Positions 24,317 through 32,267 of a stretch of 52,246 bases of DNA are shown piece by piece. Position 1 is the stretch's first letter. The number at the start of each line of letters is the position of its first letter. Where the stretch lies: contig NZ_JACRSY010000024.1 of assembly GCF_014384995.1 (NCBI RefSeq), positions 1-52,246 of the forward strand, read 5' to 3'. Position numbers and translations under genes: made by a program. The stretch comes from Zhenhengia yiwuensis (lineage in GTDB: Bacteria > Bacillota > Clostridia > Lachnospirales > Cellulosilyticaceae). Under the pieces are notes generated by a model. It was not told the origin of the DNA. It saw only the letters and a list, made by a program, of their open reading frames with translations, and did no database searches.

Positions 24317-24364
24317 ACCACTTAGTTTGTTTCTATTCTACTCTTAAACAAACCAAGTGGTCAA
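24317..24364 (-). promoter_or_regulatory. TetR-type operator overlapping the tetR promoter
   Basis: Arms 24317-24332 and 24346-24361 are complementary over 16 bp with one mismatch, around a 13-bp spacer. The first arm is part of a smaller perfect repeat, AAACAAAC with GTTTGTTT. On the minus strand the promoter TTGACC (24359-24364), 18 bp, TAGAAT lies within it. This fits autorepression by the TetR protein, perhaps as a pair of dimers as for QacR. Confidence 0.75.
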
Positions 24365-24401
24365 TTATTATTTTCTATTTATAAATTTTACTTTCTATGT
24401 C

Positions 24402-25055
24402 TTAGCACTCTAATCTATAGCCATATCCATATATGGTCTCCATCTTTAGACGAGGCATTTTTTTACGTAATCTGCGTACCAAATCATCTACTACACGGTC
24501 ATTACCAAAGTAACCTTGCTCCCATACATGATTAAGAATTTCATCCCTTGTAAAAGGTCGTCCTAAATTTTTATAAAGTAGACAAAGAAGTTTATATTCC
24601 CTATTAGAAAGTTCCAAAGGCTCTCCCTCATCATAAACTTTATGAGTATTAAATTCTATTTGATAGTCAGCAATGGTGGCCACTTCATCCTCTCCATAAC
24701 AACGTTCTAATATGCGCTTTACTCTTAGCATCAATTCTTTAGTCGAAAAAGGTTTAGTCACATAATCTTCACCGCCTTTTTCAAGGCCTAGTATGCGGTC
24801 AAAAGTTTGATCTCTAGCCGAAATGAAAATGACAGGAACCTGTGGACTTTTCGCCTTAACATCTTCCATAAAGTCAAAGCCATTTTGCCCTGGTAGCATA
24901 ATATCTAGTATCCATAAATGAATTTCATAATCTAAGTAGTCCCTTGCCTCTTCTGCCGATGGAAAGGCATAAACTTTATAGCCTTCTTTTTCTAAGTAGC
25001 CTTTTACAATATCTCTTAGGTTGGTCTCATCTTCAACAATGCCTATTGTAATCAT
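24402..25055 (-). CDS. OmpR-family response regulator
   Basis: A 217-residue two-component regulator: receiver domain (about 1-118) with acidic pocket (VEDE), phospho-acceptor Asp in LDIMLPGQNG at about 52 and conserved Lys in VTKPF. A winged-helix DNA-binding domain follows (about 125-217). The usual GADDY before VTKPF is GGEDY here. It is the last gene of a three-gene unit after the HMA-SafE-cupredoxin protein and the histidine kinase, so copper or another soft metal is the likely signal. Confidence 0.88.
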   Translation of the reverse strand: MITIGIVEDETNLRDIVKGYLEKEGYKVYAFPSAEEARDYLDYEIHLWILDIMLPGQNGFDFMEDVKAKSPQVPVIFISARDQTFDRILGLEKGGEDYVTKPFSTKELMLRVKRILERCYGEDEVATIADYQIEFNTHKVYDEGEPLELSNREYKLLCLLYKNLGRPFTRDEILNHVWEQGYFGNDRVVDDLVRRLRKKMPRLKMETIYGYGYRLEC

Positions 25056-25082
25056 GGTCAGCCTCCTATCTTTTATGTTCTT

Positions 25083-26456
25083 TTAGTGGCAGGTAAAGCC
25101 ACCTCCAAATCCAAGATTTGAGAAAGTATTACCCTCTGATGAGCGTGGCACTTCATAATCTTCTACCGGCCCATCTACAACGGTAATGGTATTACGAATC
25201 ATCCCCATCCAACATGAATACATAAAAGTGCCTGCTTCATCTGGATTAAATTCTATTAAATTCTTCCCTTCTTGAAGGGCACCAAAAATCTCATATTCTG
25301 GTATATTAATAGCATAGTTACAACTTGTAAGCGCACCTGGAGCTACATTCATAATCATTCTTACAGGTATTCCTTTTTGAACAACAATATCTTGGTAGCG
25401 TCTACCTACCACATCCACCTCAATTACTTGGTAACCATTCTCCATACGGATACCACTATTACCCTTAGATACATTTTGACTGCTCCCTCCTAGACCTGTG
25501 CTTATGCCTAGTGTACTAAACCCATTCATCATCATACTGATACCTAATAATAAAATCAAGTAACCACCCATTTTGTAAACAAATACTTTTGATTTAATGG
25601 ATAATTTATTAATAAAAAGTCCTAATCCTAACATAAGTGGTACAGTCCCTAAACTAAAAGCAAACATAGATAAGGCTCCTGCCATAAAGCTTCCTGTACT
25701 TAAAGCATAAATCTGCATGAGTTGAAGTGGTCCACATGGCATAAGTCCATTTAAAAGTCCCAGTACAAACGGACCTTTATCTGTACCTAATTTCCCTCTT
25801 AAAGCAGCCAGCTTAAAGTTGATTTTCTGCATAAACGGCATGCTTTCTAAAGAAAGAAGTCCGGCATTATTAAGCCCCATCATAATCATAAAGACACCTA
25901 AAATAATTGGGACAATGGCAAATACCCTATTGCCCAATGTAATTCCTGAACCAATAAACCCAACAAGCCCACCTAATACAGTATAAGATATCACTCTCCC
26001 TGCATTATACATGAGGTTTCGTTTAAAATTACTTTTATCTGCTACCACTTGTGAAAGTGCAATTCCTCCACACATGGATATGCAGTGGAAAGAAGTTGTA
26101 ATACCTATAATAAAGAGCATAATGATACTTACCTTGCTACCTTGTGTTAAAAGTAATGAGAAGTCCGGCATGATTTCATTTAATAATAAGAAGAAAACAG
26201 CTGCTACCCCAAGATATAACAATACTTTTTGCTTTTCACGGTTTTCTTCCGCTTCTTCTAATTCATAGCCCATATCTGCAAGCAACTCTTTAATAACAGT
26301 AAGTGAAATAACTTCCTCATCATAGCTTAAATAAAGCATTTTAGTTTTAAGATTCACTTCTGCACGCCAAATCCCCTTACGTCTTGATAGCTTCTTTTCA
26401 ATTTTCTGTTTACAATTTTGACAGGTCATGCCCTGCACCCTATAAATCTTGTCCAT
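25083..26456 (-). CDS. HMA - SafE-like membrane - cupredoxin-like fusion protein
   Basis: A 457-residue fusion. An N-terminal heavy-metal-associated domain (1-67) carries MTCQNC as the CxxC site. A transmembrane core (about 75-315) of the TauE/SafE type has the Cys-containing motif SFHCISMCGG. A C-terminal extracytoplasmic cupredoxin-like domain (about 345-435) has metal-ligand candidates TSCNY and YSCWMGM. The tail ends in FTCH. Such fusions occur in anaerobic Firmicutes near copper genes and are thought to handle copper at the membrane. Here the gene sits between histidine kinase and response regulator, suggesting it is part of the sensing circuit or its main output. Confidence 0.85.
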   Translation of the reverse strand: MDKIYRVQGMTCQNCKQKIEKKLSRRKGIWRAEVNLKTKMLYLSYDEEVISLTVIKELLADMGYELEEAEENREKQKVLLYLGVAAVFFLLLNEIMPDFSLLLTQGSKVSIIMLFIIGITTSFHCISMCGGIALSQVVADKSNFKRNLMYNAGRVISYTVLGGLVGFIGSGITLGNRVFAIVPIILGVFMIMMGLNNAGLLSLESMPFMQKINFKLAALRGKLGTDKGPFVLGLLNGLMPCGPLQLMQIYALSTGSFMAGALSMFAFSLGTVPLMLGLGLFINKLSIKSKVFVYKMGGYLILLLGISMMMNGFSTLGISTGLGGSSQNVSKGNSGIRMENGYQVIEVDVVGRRYQDIVVQKGIPVRMIMNVAPGALTSCNYAINIPEYEIFGALQEGKNLIEFNPDEAGTFMYSCWMGMIRNTITVVDGPVEDYEVPRSSEGNTFSNLGFGGGFTCH

Positions 26457-26541
26457 AAATCCTCCTTAAATTACCTAGTAGATTTATAGTAACAAGATAA
26501 TATGGGATAATTACACATGAAATACGGCATAATTATGGGAT

Positions 26542-27864
26542 TTACAAAATAATAAAAGTAACACCTTTTTCCTCATTGCGGACTGTAATTTCATAGTTAT
26601 AGAGCTCAACTGTTTTCTTTACAATAGCTAGTCCTAAACCTGTTACTCCATCCGCACCCTTTTCAAAAGGCTGGAAGATCTTTGTCTGTAGTTCTATAGA
26701 AATAGGTTCTCCGTCATTATAAATAGATAAGCTATCCTGCTCAACTCTGATGCATATCTTATGCTTAGCATAGCGTTTAGCATTATCTATAAGATTTTCA
26801 AGGACAATACGCCATTTTTCAGGGTCTCCCTTAAATTCAGACTGGTCTGTATCAACTTCTATTGTCTGCCTTCCCTCATAATCTTTCATGTAACTTACAA
26901 CTTCTTGTACCAAAAGCCCCATCTCAAACCACTGAGGTGCTTCATGTATCCCCCTAAAATACTCTAAACGATTTAGATAAAGAAGGCCCTGTACCTTTTT
27001 CTCTAAACGTTCTGCATGATTGTAAATAATGTGAGCTGTCTCCTCTACTGTGCCATAAGGATAAACACCATCTATAATGCCCTCCGCATAGTTTTTAATA
27101 ACAGCAAGAGGCGTCTTTAAGTCATGGGAAATATTATGTAACATTTGCTGTTTAGCCTCTTCTTCCTCACATAACCTTTTTCTCATTCTATCTAAAGAAC
27201 ACATGACTTCCTGAAACTCTTCCGTATAGTTATTAGTGGGTATAGCATTTCTTAAATTATCTCCCTCTATCGTATCTAATACCCCTTGTATATCTTTTAA
27301 GTTATTAATAAGTCTACTTGTCCACTTTAAAAATACAATTAAAATTAAAATAAAAATAAATACAGCAATGCTTAATGTGTTCAGAAGTAGCTCATGAGCA
27401 AGTACTTCACTCGTATTATCCACCTTATAGGAAACGAGCATCTCTCCTGGCCTAATCTTATTAATAAGATAATAAATATGTTCATTTGGAGTCTTATACA
27501 TGTGGAAACTTACCACTTGTTCCGCTTTTGTCCCTTCTCCTTTTATTCCTTTAAAAAACTCAGGATACATCATAAGATGATGTAAAATTTCCGGGTCAAG
27601 CTGTTCTTCCTCATAAAGGGATTCGTTATCTAAAACGGTATAATGATACACATCTGTAATAGGCCCTTCCCTATAAGCTTCTTCTTCCTGAATAAAAGCC
27701 TGCTGTTCCTCTAATAAAATATGATACATTTTATGATTAACCAGGTATTTAATACTCATAGGTAGTACAATCCCAAACATGCCAAGGGTCAGGATGATAA
27801 CCACAATTATTGTAATAATAAGCTGATTATTAATTTTAACCATAAACTTTGAAAGATAGTTCAT
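26542..27864 (-). CDS. Sensor histidine kinase
   Basis: A 440-residue membrane kinase. Transmembrane helix 1 is at about 15-37, an extracytoplasmic loop of some 130 residues follows to about 165, and helix 2 is at about 168-187. A HAMP-like linker leads to the dimerisation and phosphorylation motif MLHNISHDLKTPL (His near 247). The ATPase has the N box NLIDNAKRYA and GLGLAIVKK. The loop holds no obvious Cys-rich metal site. It is first in the kinase-fusion-regulator unit, an unusual order. Confidence 0.88.
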   Translation of the reverse strand: MNYLSKFMVKINNQLIITIIVVIILTLGMFGIVLPMSIKYLVNHKMYHILLEEQQAFIQEEEAYREGPITDVYHYTVLDNESLYEEEQLDPEILHHLMMYPEFFKGIKGEGTKAEQVVSFHMYKTPNEHIYYLINKIRPGEMLVSYKVDNTSEVLAHELLLNTLSIAVFIFILILIVFLKWTSRLINNLKDIQGVLDTIEGDNLRNAIPTNNYTEEFQEVMCSLDRMRKRLCEEEEAKQQMLHNISHDLKTPLAVIKNYAEGIIDGVYPYGTVEETAHIIYNHAERLEKKVQGLLYLNRLEYFRGIHEAPQWFEMGLLVQEVVSYMKDYEGRQTIEVDTDQSEFKGDPEKWRIVLENLIDNAKRYAKHKICIRVEQDSLSIYNDGEPISIELQTKIFQPFEKGADGVTGLGLAIVKKTVELYNYEITVRNEEKGVTFIIL

Positions 27865-28044
27865 ATAAACTCCTTATTACTTGATAAACTAAAAAAATAT
27901 ACTTATAGATTTCTCCATAAGTACATTTTTACTTATTATCACATTATTTTAATATATGCACAAGCCTTTTCATCTCGTCTGCCTAAAGCTTATTAGTAAC
28001 TTCTTTTAGCTGATGAAAATGCTAATTATATGCTTAAGTTATAC

Positions 28045-28074
28045 TTGTTCCCATCCCTTAAAACATAGTATACT
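28045..28074 (+). promoter_or_regulatory. Probable promoter of the BI-1 family gene
   Basis: TTGTTC (28045-28050), an 18-bp spacer and TATACT (28069-28074), placed about 25 bases before the ATG. The remaining spacer towards the histidine kinase (27865-28040) is AT-rich with a small stem at about 27898-27930 and no gene apparent. Confidence 0.55.
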
Positions 28075-28100
28075 GAAAGTATTATGAAAGGAGTGATTGT

Positions 28101-28841
28101 ATGCGTTCTAATCCAATGATTAGAAAAGGTTTTTCACAGGCTAATGCCTATGATGGACCTGTTATGAGTATCAAAGGAACTCGTAATAAGACCTTTTTAT
28201 TAGTTGGTATTACGACACTTATTAGTATTTTCTCATTTGTATTATGTATCATGAACCTTTATAGTACAGGTTCTTTTAGCACAGCCTATGGTTTATCTAC
28301 CTTTGGCTCTATTGGTGCTTTAGTACTTGCCTTAGTAACGAGTTTTAAACCTCAGCTCTCTAAAACTACAAGCATTATCTATGCAGTATTTGAAGGACTC
28401 TTAATCGGTAGTATCTCACTAGTATTTGAGCTTTACTTCCCAGGCATTATTATCCGTACTATGCTCCTTACACTACTTGCTGTTGTACTAACACTTGCTC
28501 TTTATAAACAAGATCCTAGTGTAGGTGGTCGCATCCGTAAGGGTGTTATGATTGCAACCCTATCTGTTGTAGGTGTATCTCTTATTGGCTTAGTGTTTAG
28601 CCTTTTCGGTATCCCCTTTATTTTCTGGGGTAATAATTTAGTAGGTATTGGCTTTAGCCTTCTCGTGGTAGGTATTGCGATTGCTAACCTTATTGTAGAT
28701 TATGATAATATTGCACTTGGCAGTGAGTATGGTCTCCCTAAGTATATGGAATGGTACTTTGCTTTTGGCCTTCTTGTAACAATTATTTGGTTATATATTG
28801 AAATTTTACAGCTAATCTCTAAGATTGCATCAAGAGATTAA
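28101..28841 (+). CDS. Bax inhibitor-1 / YccA family membrane protein
   Basis: A 246-residue protein with seven hydrophobic segments and the family's C-terminal signature, ending WLYIEILQLISKIASRD. Bacterial BI-1 proteins such as BsYetJ are pH-dependent calcium leak channels, and the conserved acidic residues of that sensor (D in LIVDYDNIALG near the end) are visible. ATG follows AAAGGAG. It is transcribed alone and ends with a strong terminator. Confidence 0.88.
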   Translation: MRSNPMIRKGFSQANAYDGPVMSIKGTRNKTFLLVGITTLISIFSFVLCIMNLYSTGSFSTAYGLSTFGSIGALVLALVTSFKPQLSKTTSIIYAVFEGLLIGSISLVFELYFPGIIIRTMLLTLLAVVLTLALYKQDPSVGGRIRKGVMIATLSVVGVSLIGLVFSLFGIPFIFWGNNLVGIGFSLLVVGIAIANLIVDYDNIALGSEYGLPKYMEWYFAFGLLVTIIWLYIEILQLISKIASRD

Positions 28842-28843
28842 TG

Positions 28844-28884
28844 AAAAAGGTGTATCCTCTCTTAAAACATAGGATACACCTTTT
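28844..28884 (+). terminator. Terminator of the BI-1 family gene
   Basis: A 14- to 15-bp stem (AAAAAGGTGTATCCT with its complement) ending in a T run, three bases after the stop codon. The next gene therefore needs its own promoter. Confidence 0.85.
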
Positions 28885-29004
28885 CTATTGATCTACTTTT
28901 CTAAAAATGATACATCCCATCAGCTGGATAACCCGCTTTATATCCCTGCATATACTTCTCTCCTTTTTAATATATTTATACAGATAGAATTTAGGAGGCT
29001 TTCT

Positions 29005-29901
29005 ATGGTTATTACGCCAGGTATTAAAGATTTACCTTATACCTATGATGAGGGTATTAAATATTTTACTTTAATTGCAGAAGAAATTGTATGGGAATTA
29101 GTTGATGGGATTTTTGTAAAAGCATGGGGCTATAATGGTTCTACGCCAGGACCTACTATACGTGTTTTCCCAGGAGACAGAGTATGTATCAGGGTTATTA
29201 ATCATTTACCTGAAAGAACAAGTGTGCACTGGCATGGCTTAGAGGTCCCTAATATTATGGATGGTGTTCCTCCTATTGAGCCCTCTCCTTATATTGAGCC
29301 TGGAGAATATTTCGATTATACCTTTACCATTAATAATCCACCTGGTACTTATATGTATCATTCCCATGTCAATGTATCTATACAAGATAATGCTGGTCTT
29401 CTTGGCGGCCTTATTGTAGAAGATCCACGTATGCAAAATCGTAAGAAATATAAAGATTATCTCTGTCTTCTTCAAGAATGGGCTATCGGTGCATTGCCTT
29501 GGGGAGACTTAACGAAAGGTACTTATGATTTAACCTTTGTAAAACCTGAATTTAACTTTTTCACCATTAATGGCAAATGCTACCCTGATACGAAGCCTCT
29601 CCCTGTAGAATATGGTGATACAGTTAGAGTACGCTTTGGCAATATTCAAATGCATCATCATCCTATGCACCTTCATGGTCATCAATTTCAAGTGGTAGGT
29701 GCTGATGGTTTCCCCATTGCAAGAGACACTCAGATTTATAAAAATACTATACTTGTAGCTTCTGGTGAGACATGGGATATTCGTTTTCTAGCCAATAATG
29801 AAGGCATTTGGCCTTTCCACTGCCATATGCCACATCATGTTACTAATAACGGGACACCTCCTGTGGGCGGCATGTTTACCACAGTCAATTATCAATCCTA
29901 A
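29005..29901 (+). CDS. Small two-domain multicopper oxidase without signal peptide
   Basis: A 298-residue multicopper oxidase. The open frame runs from 28888, but TTAGGAGG places the start at ATG 29005. Four copper motifs are present: HWHG (about 77), YHSH (about 118), HPMHLHGH (about 220) and HCHMPHH (about 272). Two cupredoxin domains are visible, whereas classical laccases have three and are near 500 residues. No Sec or Tat signal is seen, so it is probably cytoplasmic. The usual Met/Leu five residues after the last motif His is Gly here; GGM follows later. It probably oxidises cuprous ion or phenols. It stands 1.1 kb from the copper-type two-component unit. Confidence 0.85.
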   Translation: MVITPGIKDLPYTYDEGIKYFTLIAEEIVWELVDGIFVKAWGYNGSTPGPTIRVFPGDRVCIRVINHLPERTSVHWHGLEVPNIMDGVPPIEPSPYIEPGEYFDYTFTINNPPGTYMYHSHVNVSIQDNAGLLGGLIVEDPRMQNRKKYKDYLCLLQEWAIGALPWGDLTKGTYDLTFVKPEFNFFTINGKCYPDTKPLPVEYGDTVRVRFGNIQMHHHPMHLHGHQFQVVGADGFPIARDTQIYKNTILVASGETWDIRFLANNEGIWPFHCHMPHHVTNNGTPPVGGMFTTVNYQS

Positions 29902-29960
29902 ACGGTGTAAAAATAAAATAGCAATTAAAGTATTCAATGTAATAACTGTATTTGCAAAGA

Positions 29961-29988
29961 GACACTCCTATATGAAGTGTCCCTTTTA
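29961..29988 (+). terminator. Probable terminator of the multicopper oxidase gene
   Basis: A short stem GACACT/AGTGTC (29961-29966 with 29976-29981) followed by CCTTTTAT. It is the only hairpin between this gene and the convergent one at 30121. Confidence 0.5.
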
Positions 29989-30120
29989 TCTCCTAGAATT
30001 TAAGTTTATTTTATCTTTTCTATAATTTGTATATAAAATTATCCACAATTCTTATATTTTTTTCTTAAGTTAGTCACCGTTACATTCATTCTTCCCCACT
30101 TTTAGTGTATAACTTATCCT

Positions 30121-30921
30121 TTAAGGAAGATAGCATGGTTTAATAAAGGTAAGTTCATTATAAGGAATGGTAAATTCCAATATGCCTACTGCATGTGGTG
30201 TAATAATATACTCATTACTAATAATAACAAGTCCTTGGTCAGAAAAATACCAAGTGTCTTCTGTCAGAATATCTTTTATATGTGCTTCATAATCCTCAGA
30301 TAAATAATCTTTATACGCTGCTTTTTGAACGGCTTTTAATATATAGGCGTGAATGACTTCCCTTGCTTTACACTCATCTTTAGTAATATCCTTTAATGTT
30401 AGACGCATGCCTGTACAAGGATTGAAATTCTGCGCAAATCTTGTTGCATTAGGGTGTGCGCCACCCGTATATTCATTATTATTTTGAATAAAACTGATGA
30501 CCTTATTATCTACTCTTCCTGTAGTATAAATCCTGCTTAAACTATATCCTGCCCAGTATTTCTTACTCTCTTTAGTCCGTGCACTATAATCCTTTTTGGC
30601 CATTTTGACATATTGTTTCTCCATCTTTTCGAAGGCCTTCTCTTTTCCTTCATAGAAATCATTTATATCACATGTAGCTTTCTTATTATTTTCTATAGTG
30701 ACTACTGGGCTATTCCCCTCTACCACAAGCATAACCACACCATCTTTATTCTTAATGGTGTTATCTAAGTCTTTATACTGTATATCAATCTTAAACTGAG
30801 ACTGCTTTGCACATTCCGATGGACAGCTTATCTTTTGGCTATGACTTAAAGGCCTAGCATAAGTCGTTATTGAATGAAAACTTATCACAAGCATTAAACT
30901 CAGTACTAAATATCTTTTCAT
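30121..30921 (-). CDS. Secreted DUF4163/DUF3298 (RsiV-like) protein
   Basis: A 266-residue exported protein with a signal peptide (1-22), an N-terminal DUF4163-like region (about 35-150) and a DUF3298 domain (about 165-260) with the motif EYTGGAHPN. In RsiV, an anti-sigma factor, this fold binds lysozyme outside the cell. Here no anti-sigma helix or cytoplasmic domain precedes it, so it is a free secreted form. Ligand unknown. Confidence 0.8.
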   Translation of the reverse strand: MKRYLVLSLMLVISFHSITTYARPLSHSQKISCPSECAKQSQFKIDIQYKDLDNTIKNKDGVVMLVVEGNSPVVTIENNKKATCDINDFYEGKEKAFEKMEKQYVKMAKKDYSARTKESKKYWAGYSLSRIYTTGRVDNKVISFIQNNNEYTGGAHPNATRFAQNFNPCTGMRLTLKDITKDECKAREVIHAYILKAVQKAAYKDYLSEDYEAHIKDILTEDTWYFSDQGLVIISNEYIITPHAVGILEFTIPYNELTFIKPCYLP

Positions 30922-30969
30922 ATTAACACTCCTTATGAATAACTAACTTTTAAGCTTATTATGACAAAA

Positions 30970-31013
30970 TAAAAGAGCTATTACTCCTTAATCTAAGAAG
31001 TCATAGCTCTTTT
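30970..31013 (-). terminator. Terminator of the ECF S-component gene
   Basis: An 11-bp perfect stem (30971-30981 with 31003-31013) with a long loop. On the minus strand it ends in TTTT. It lies directly after the stop at 31020. Confidence 0.75.
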
Positions 31014-31019
31014 CTCTAT

Positions 31020-31598
31020 TTAACTCATATGGCGAATTCGTGCTTTAAAAGACTTAGGACATACTCTAAGTACTGCAGCTACTAAAAATACACCAGTTAA
31101 CTTATCTATGTAATCTGTTAACACCTGCGTACTAAATACACTTATCACATCGGGCACACCTAATACCTTTAAAATCTGAACGATATAAGATGATCCTGAG
31201 GATGTAATACCTCCAAATACATAAGCGGCAATACATGCGCTAATAAATGAGGTTGGTATAGTGATGATTAAAGCACCCAATGGTGTCTTTTTGCCTTGTA
31301 GCATGCCTTTCTCATACATAAGCCCCGCAATAAATCCTGTTGCTATTTGTGATGGTATAAAATAAAGTGCATAAGGATCTGTTGTAAATCCTCCTACCAA
31401 ATTACTTCCTATACCTGCTAATAGGGCATACTTAGGGCCTAGTAAGCTAGCAACCATCAGTGTACCTATGGCATCTAAATAAATAGGCAGTTTAAACTGC
31501 AAGGCTATAAATCCTCCTACCATATTCATGGTAATACCTAGTGCTACCAACGTAAGTGCTCTCGTACTTACCTCTTGTTTTGTTTTGTCTTGCTTCAT
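31020..31598 (-). CDS. ECF transporter S component (CD3073-type), preQ1-regulated
   Basis: A 192-residue membrane protein with about six hydrophobic segments, typical of substrate-binding S components of energy-coupling-factor transporters, which share an EcfAA'T module encoded elsewhere. The N-terminus (TMNMVGGFIALQFKLPIYLD) and the motif SNLVGGFTTDPYALYF resemble the CD3073 group, whose vitamin is unassigned as far as I know. It is the only gene behind a preQ1-I riboswitch, so a queuosine precursor (preQ1, preQ0 or queuine) is the strongest substrate candidate. A TAAGGAGG site precedes the ATG. Confidence 0.85.
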   Translation of the reverse strand: MKQDKTKQEVSTRALTLVALGITMNMVGGFIALQFKLPIYLDAIGTLMVASLLGPKYALLAGIGSNLVGGFTTDPYALYFIPSQIATGFIAGLMYEKGMLQGKKTPLGALIITIPTSFISACIAAYVFGGITSSGSSYIVQILKVLGVPDVISVFSTQVLTDYIDKLTGVFLVAAVLRVCPKSFKARIRHMS

Positions 31599-31653
31599 AT
31601 CTTTTCCTCCTTAAAGATGTAATATAAGGAGAACCATACGATTTTTTTCCAAT

Positions 31654-31738
31654 AAAAAATCGTATCTAAGGATACGACTATAGTGTCACGCTATAAATAC
31701 CTTAGTTTTTTATACTGGGAGGTTCTCGAACCAGTTTT
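31654..31738 (-). promoter_or_regulatory. preQ1-I riboswitch with transcription terminator
   Basis: On the minus strand the aptamer (31700-31735) has stem ACUGG/CCAGU, a 12-base loop starting UUC, and then AUAAAAAACUAAGG, the A-rich tail and pseudoknot strand of preQ1-I aptamers. Loop CCU can pair with the tail AGG. It matches the B. subtilis queC element closely in length and order. Downstream, TCGTATC-CTTA-GATACGA followed by six T residues (31654-31677) is a terminator. Its CCTTAG (31666-31671 on the plus-strand map) can pair with CTAAGG of the aptamer, so ligand binding should free the terminator and turn the gene off. Confidence 0.92.
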
Positions 31739-31752
31739 TATTTTCTTTGTTA

Positions 31753-31781
31753 ATGGTATCATTTTATGATGTATTTAGCAA
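31753..31781 (-). promoter_or_regulatory. Promoter of the riboswitch-controlled gene
   Basis: On the minus strand TTGCTA (31776-31781), a 17-bp spacer and TACCAT (31753-31758). This puts the start about 10-15 bases before the aptamer, which is the usual arrangement. Confidence 0.5.
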
Positions 31782-31813
31782 TAAAATTCTATAATAGTAA
31801 CACTAAAATAATT

Positions 31814-31860
31814 ATGCTACCTTTCCATATATATACCCTATATATATGGAAAGGTAGCAT
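31814..31860 (-). terminator. Long palindrome after the 49-residue gene
   Basis: Arms 31814-31833 and 31841-31860 pair perfectly over 20 bp around a 7-base loop. On the minus strand only a weak T-rich stretch (AATTATTTT) follows. Terminator of the small gene is the simplest reading; a binding site or remnant of a mobile repeat is possible. Confidence 0.55.
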
Positions 31861-31870
31861 ATTCTCTGCA

Positions 31871-32020
31871 CTATTTATTTGTTTCTTTATTTTCTTCTGC
31901 TTTTTGAGCTTCTTCTTTTCTTGATTTTAAGATAAATGCACCTAACTTTTGAAAAGCTTCATCATAAGAGATAGGCTGTACTTCTTTTGTTTCATCTATG
32001 ATTTGTTTGTTATTTTCCAT
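31871..32020 (-). CDS. 49-residue charged small protein
   Basis: ATG 32020 follows AAGGAG at 9-base spacing. The product is MENNKQIIDETKEVQPISY, then a helical segment (DEAFQKLGAFILKSRKEEAQ) and a Lys/Glu tail. It is highly charged and likely helical. I do not recognise it. The gene is followed by a long palindrome. No paralogue is visible in the window. Confidence 0.6.
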   Translation of the reverse strand: MENNKQIIDETKEVQPISYDEAFQKLGAFILKSRKEEAQKAEENKETNK

Positions 32021-32120
32021 AGTGCTTAAACTCCTTCTATAAAAGTTCTACCTTTATACTATACCTTTTATAGAAAAACTTGTACAGTCACTTCTTGATT
32101 AAACGATAAGGGTTACTCCT

Positions 32121-32267
32121 TTACCTTCTGAATCTTCTCCCCCTACACCTAATAAAAGTCTCAATAAAATACAGCTGTTCTGCCGATAAATATTCAAACC
32201 TAGACAACTTGAAGTCATTCTCAATGACTGTCTGACAACGATTGCATCTTAAATACTGTACAGACTT
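32121..32267 (-). pseudogene. Remnant of a DUF2089 gene
   Basis: An open stretch without a start codon reads VQYLRCNRCQTVIENDFKL, then SRFEYLSAEQLYFIETFIRCRG, before running into RRFRR and a stop. The zinc-knuckle CNRC followed by LSxEQLxFIxxFIRxRG is the core of DUF2089 proteins. The following helix-turn-helix (GNIKEVEKELGISYPTV in intact members) and the N-terminal CxxC half are missing, and an in-frame stop precedes it. It is a decayed gene with both ends lost. Confidence 0.7.

Noticed and set aside
28888..29004. N-terminal extension of the multicopper oxidase (39 codons)
   Set aside because: No ribosome site at 28888, and the extension overlaps terminator-proximal sequence; AGGAGG marks ATG 29005.
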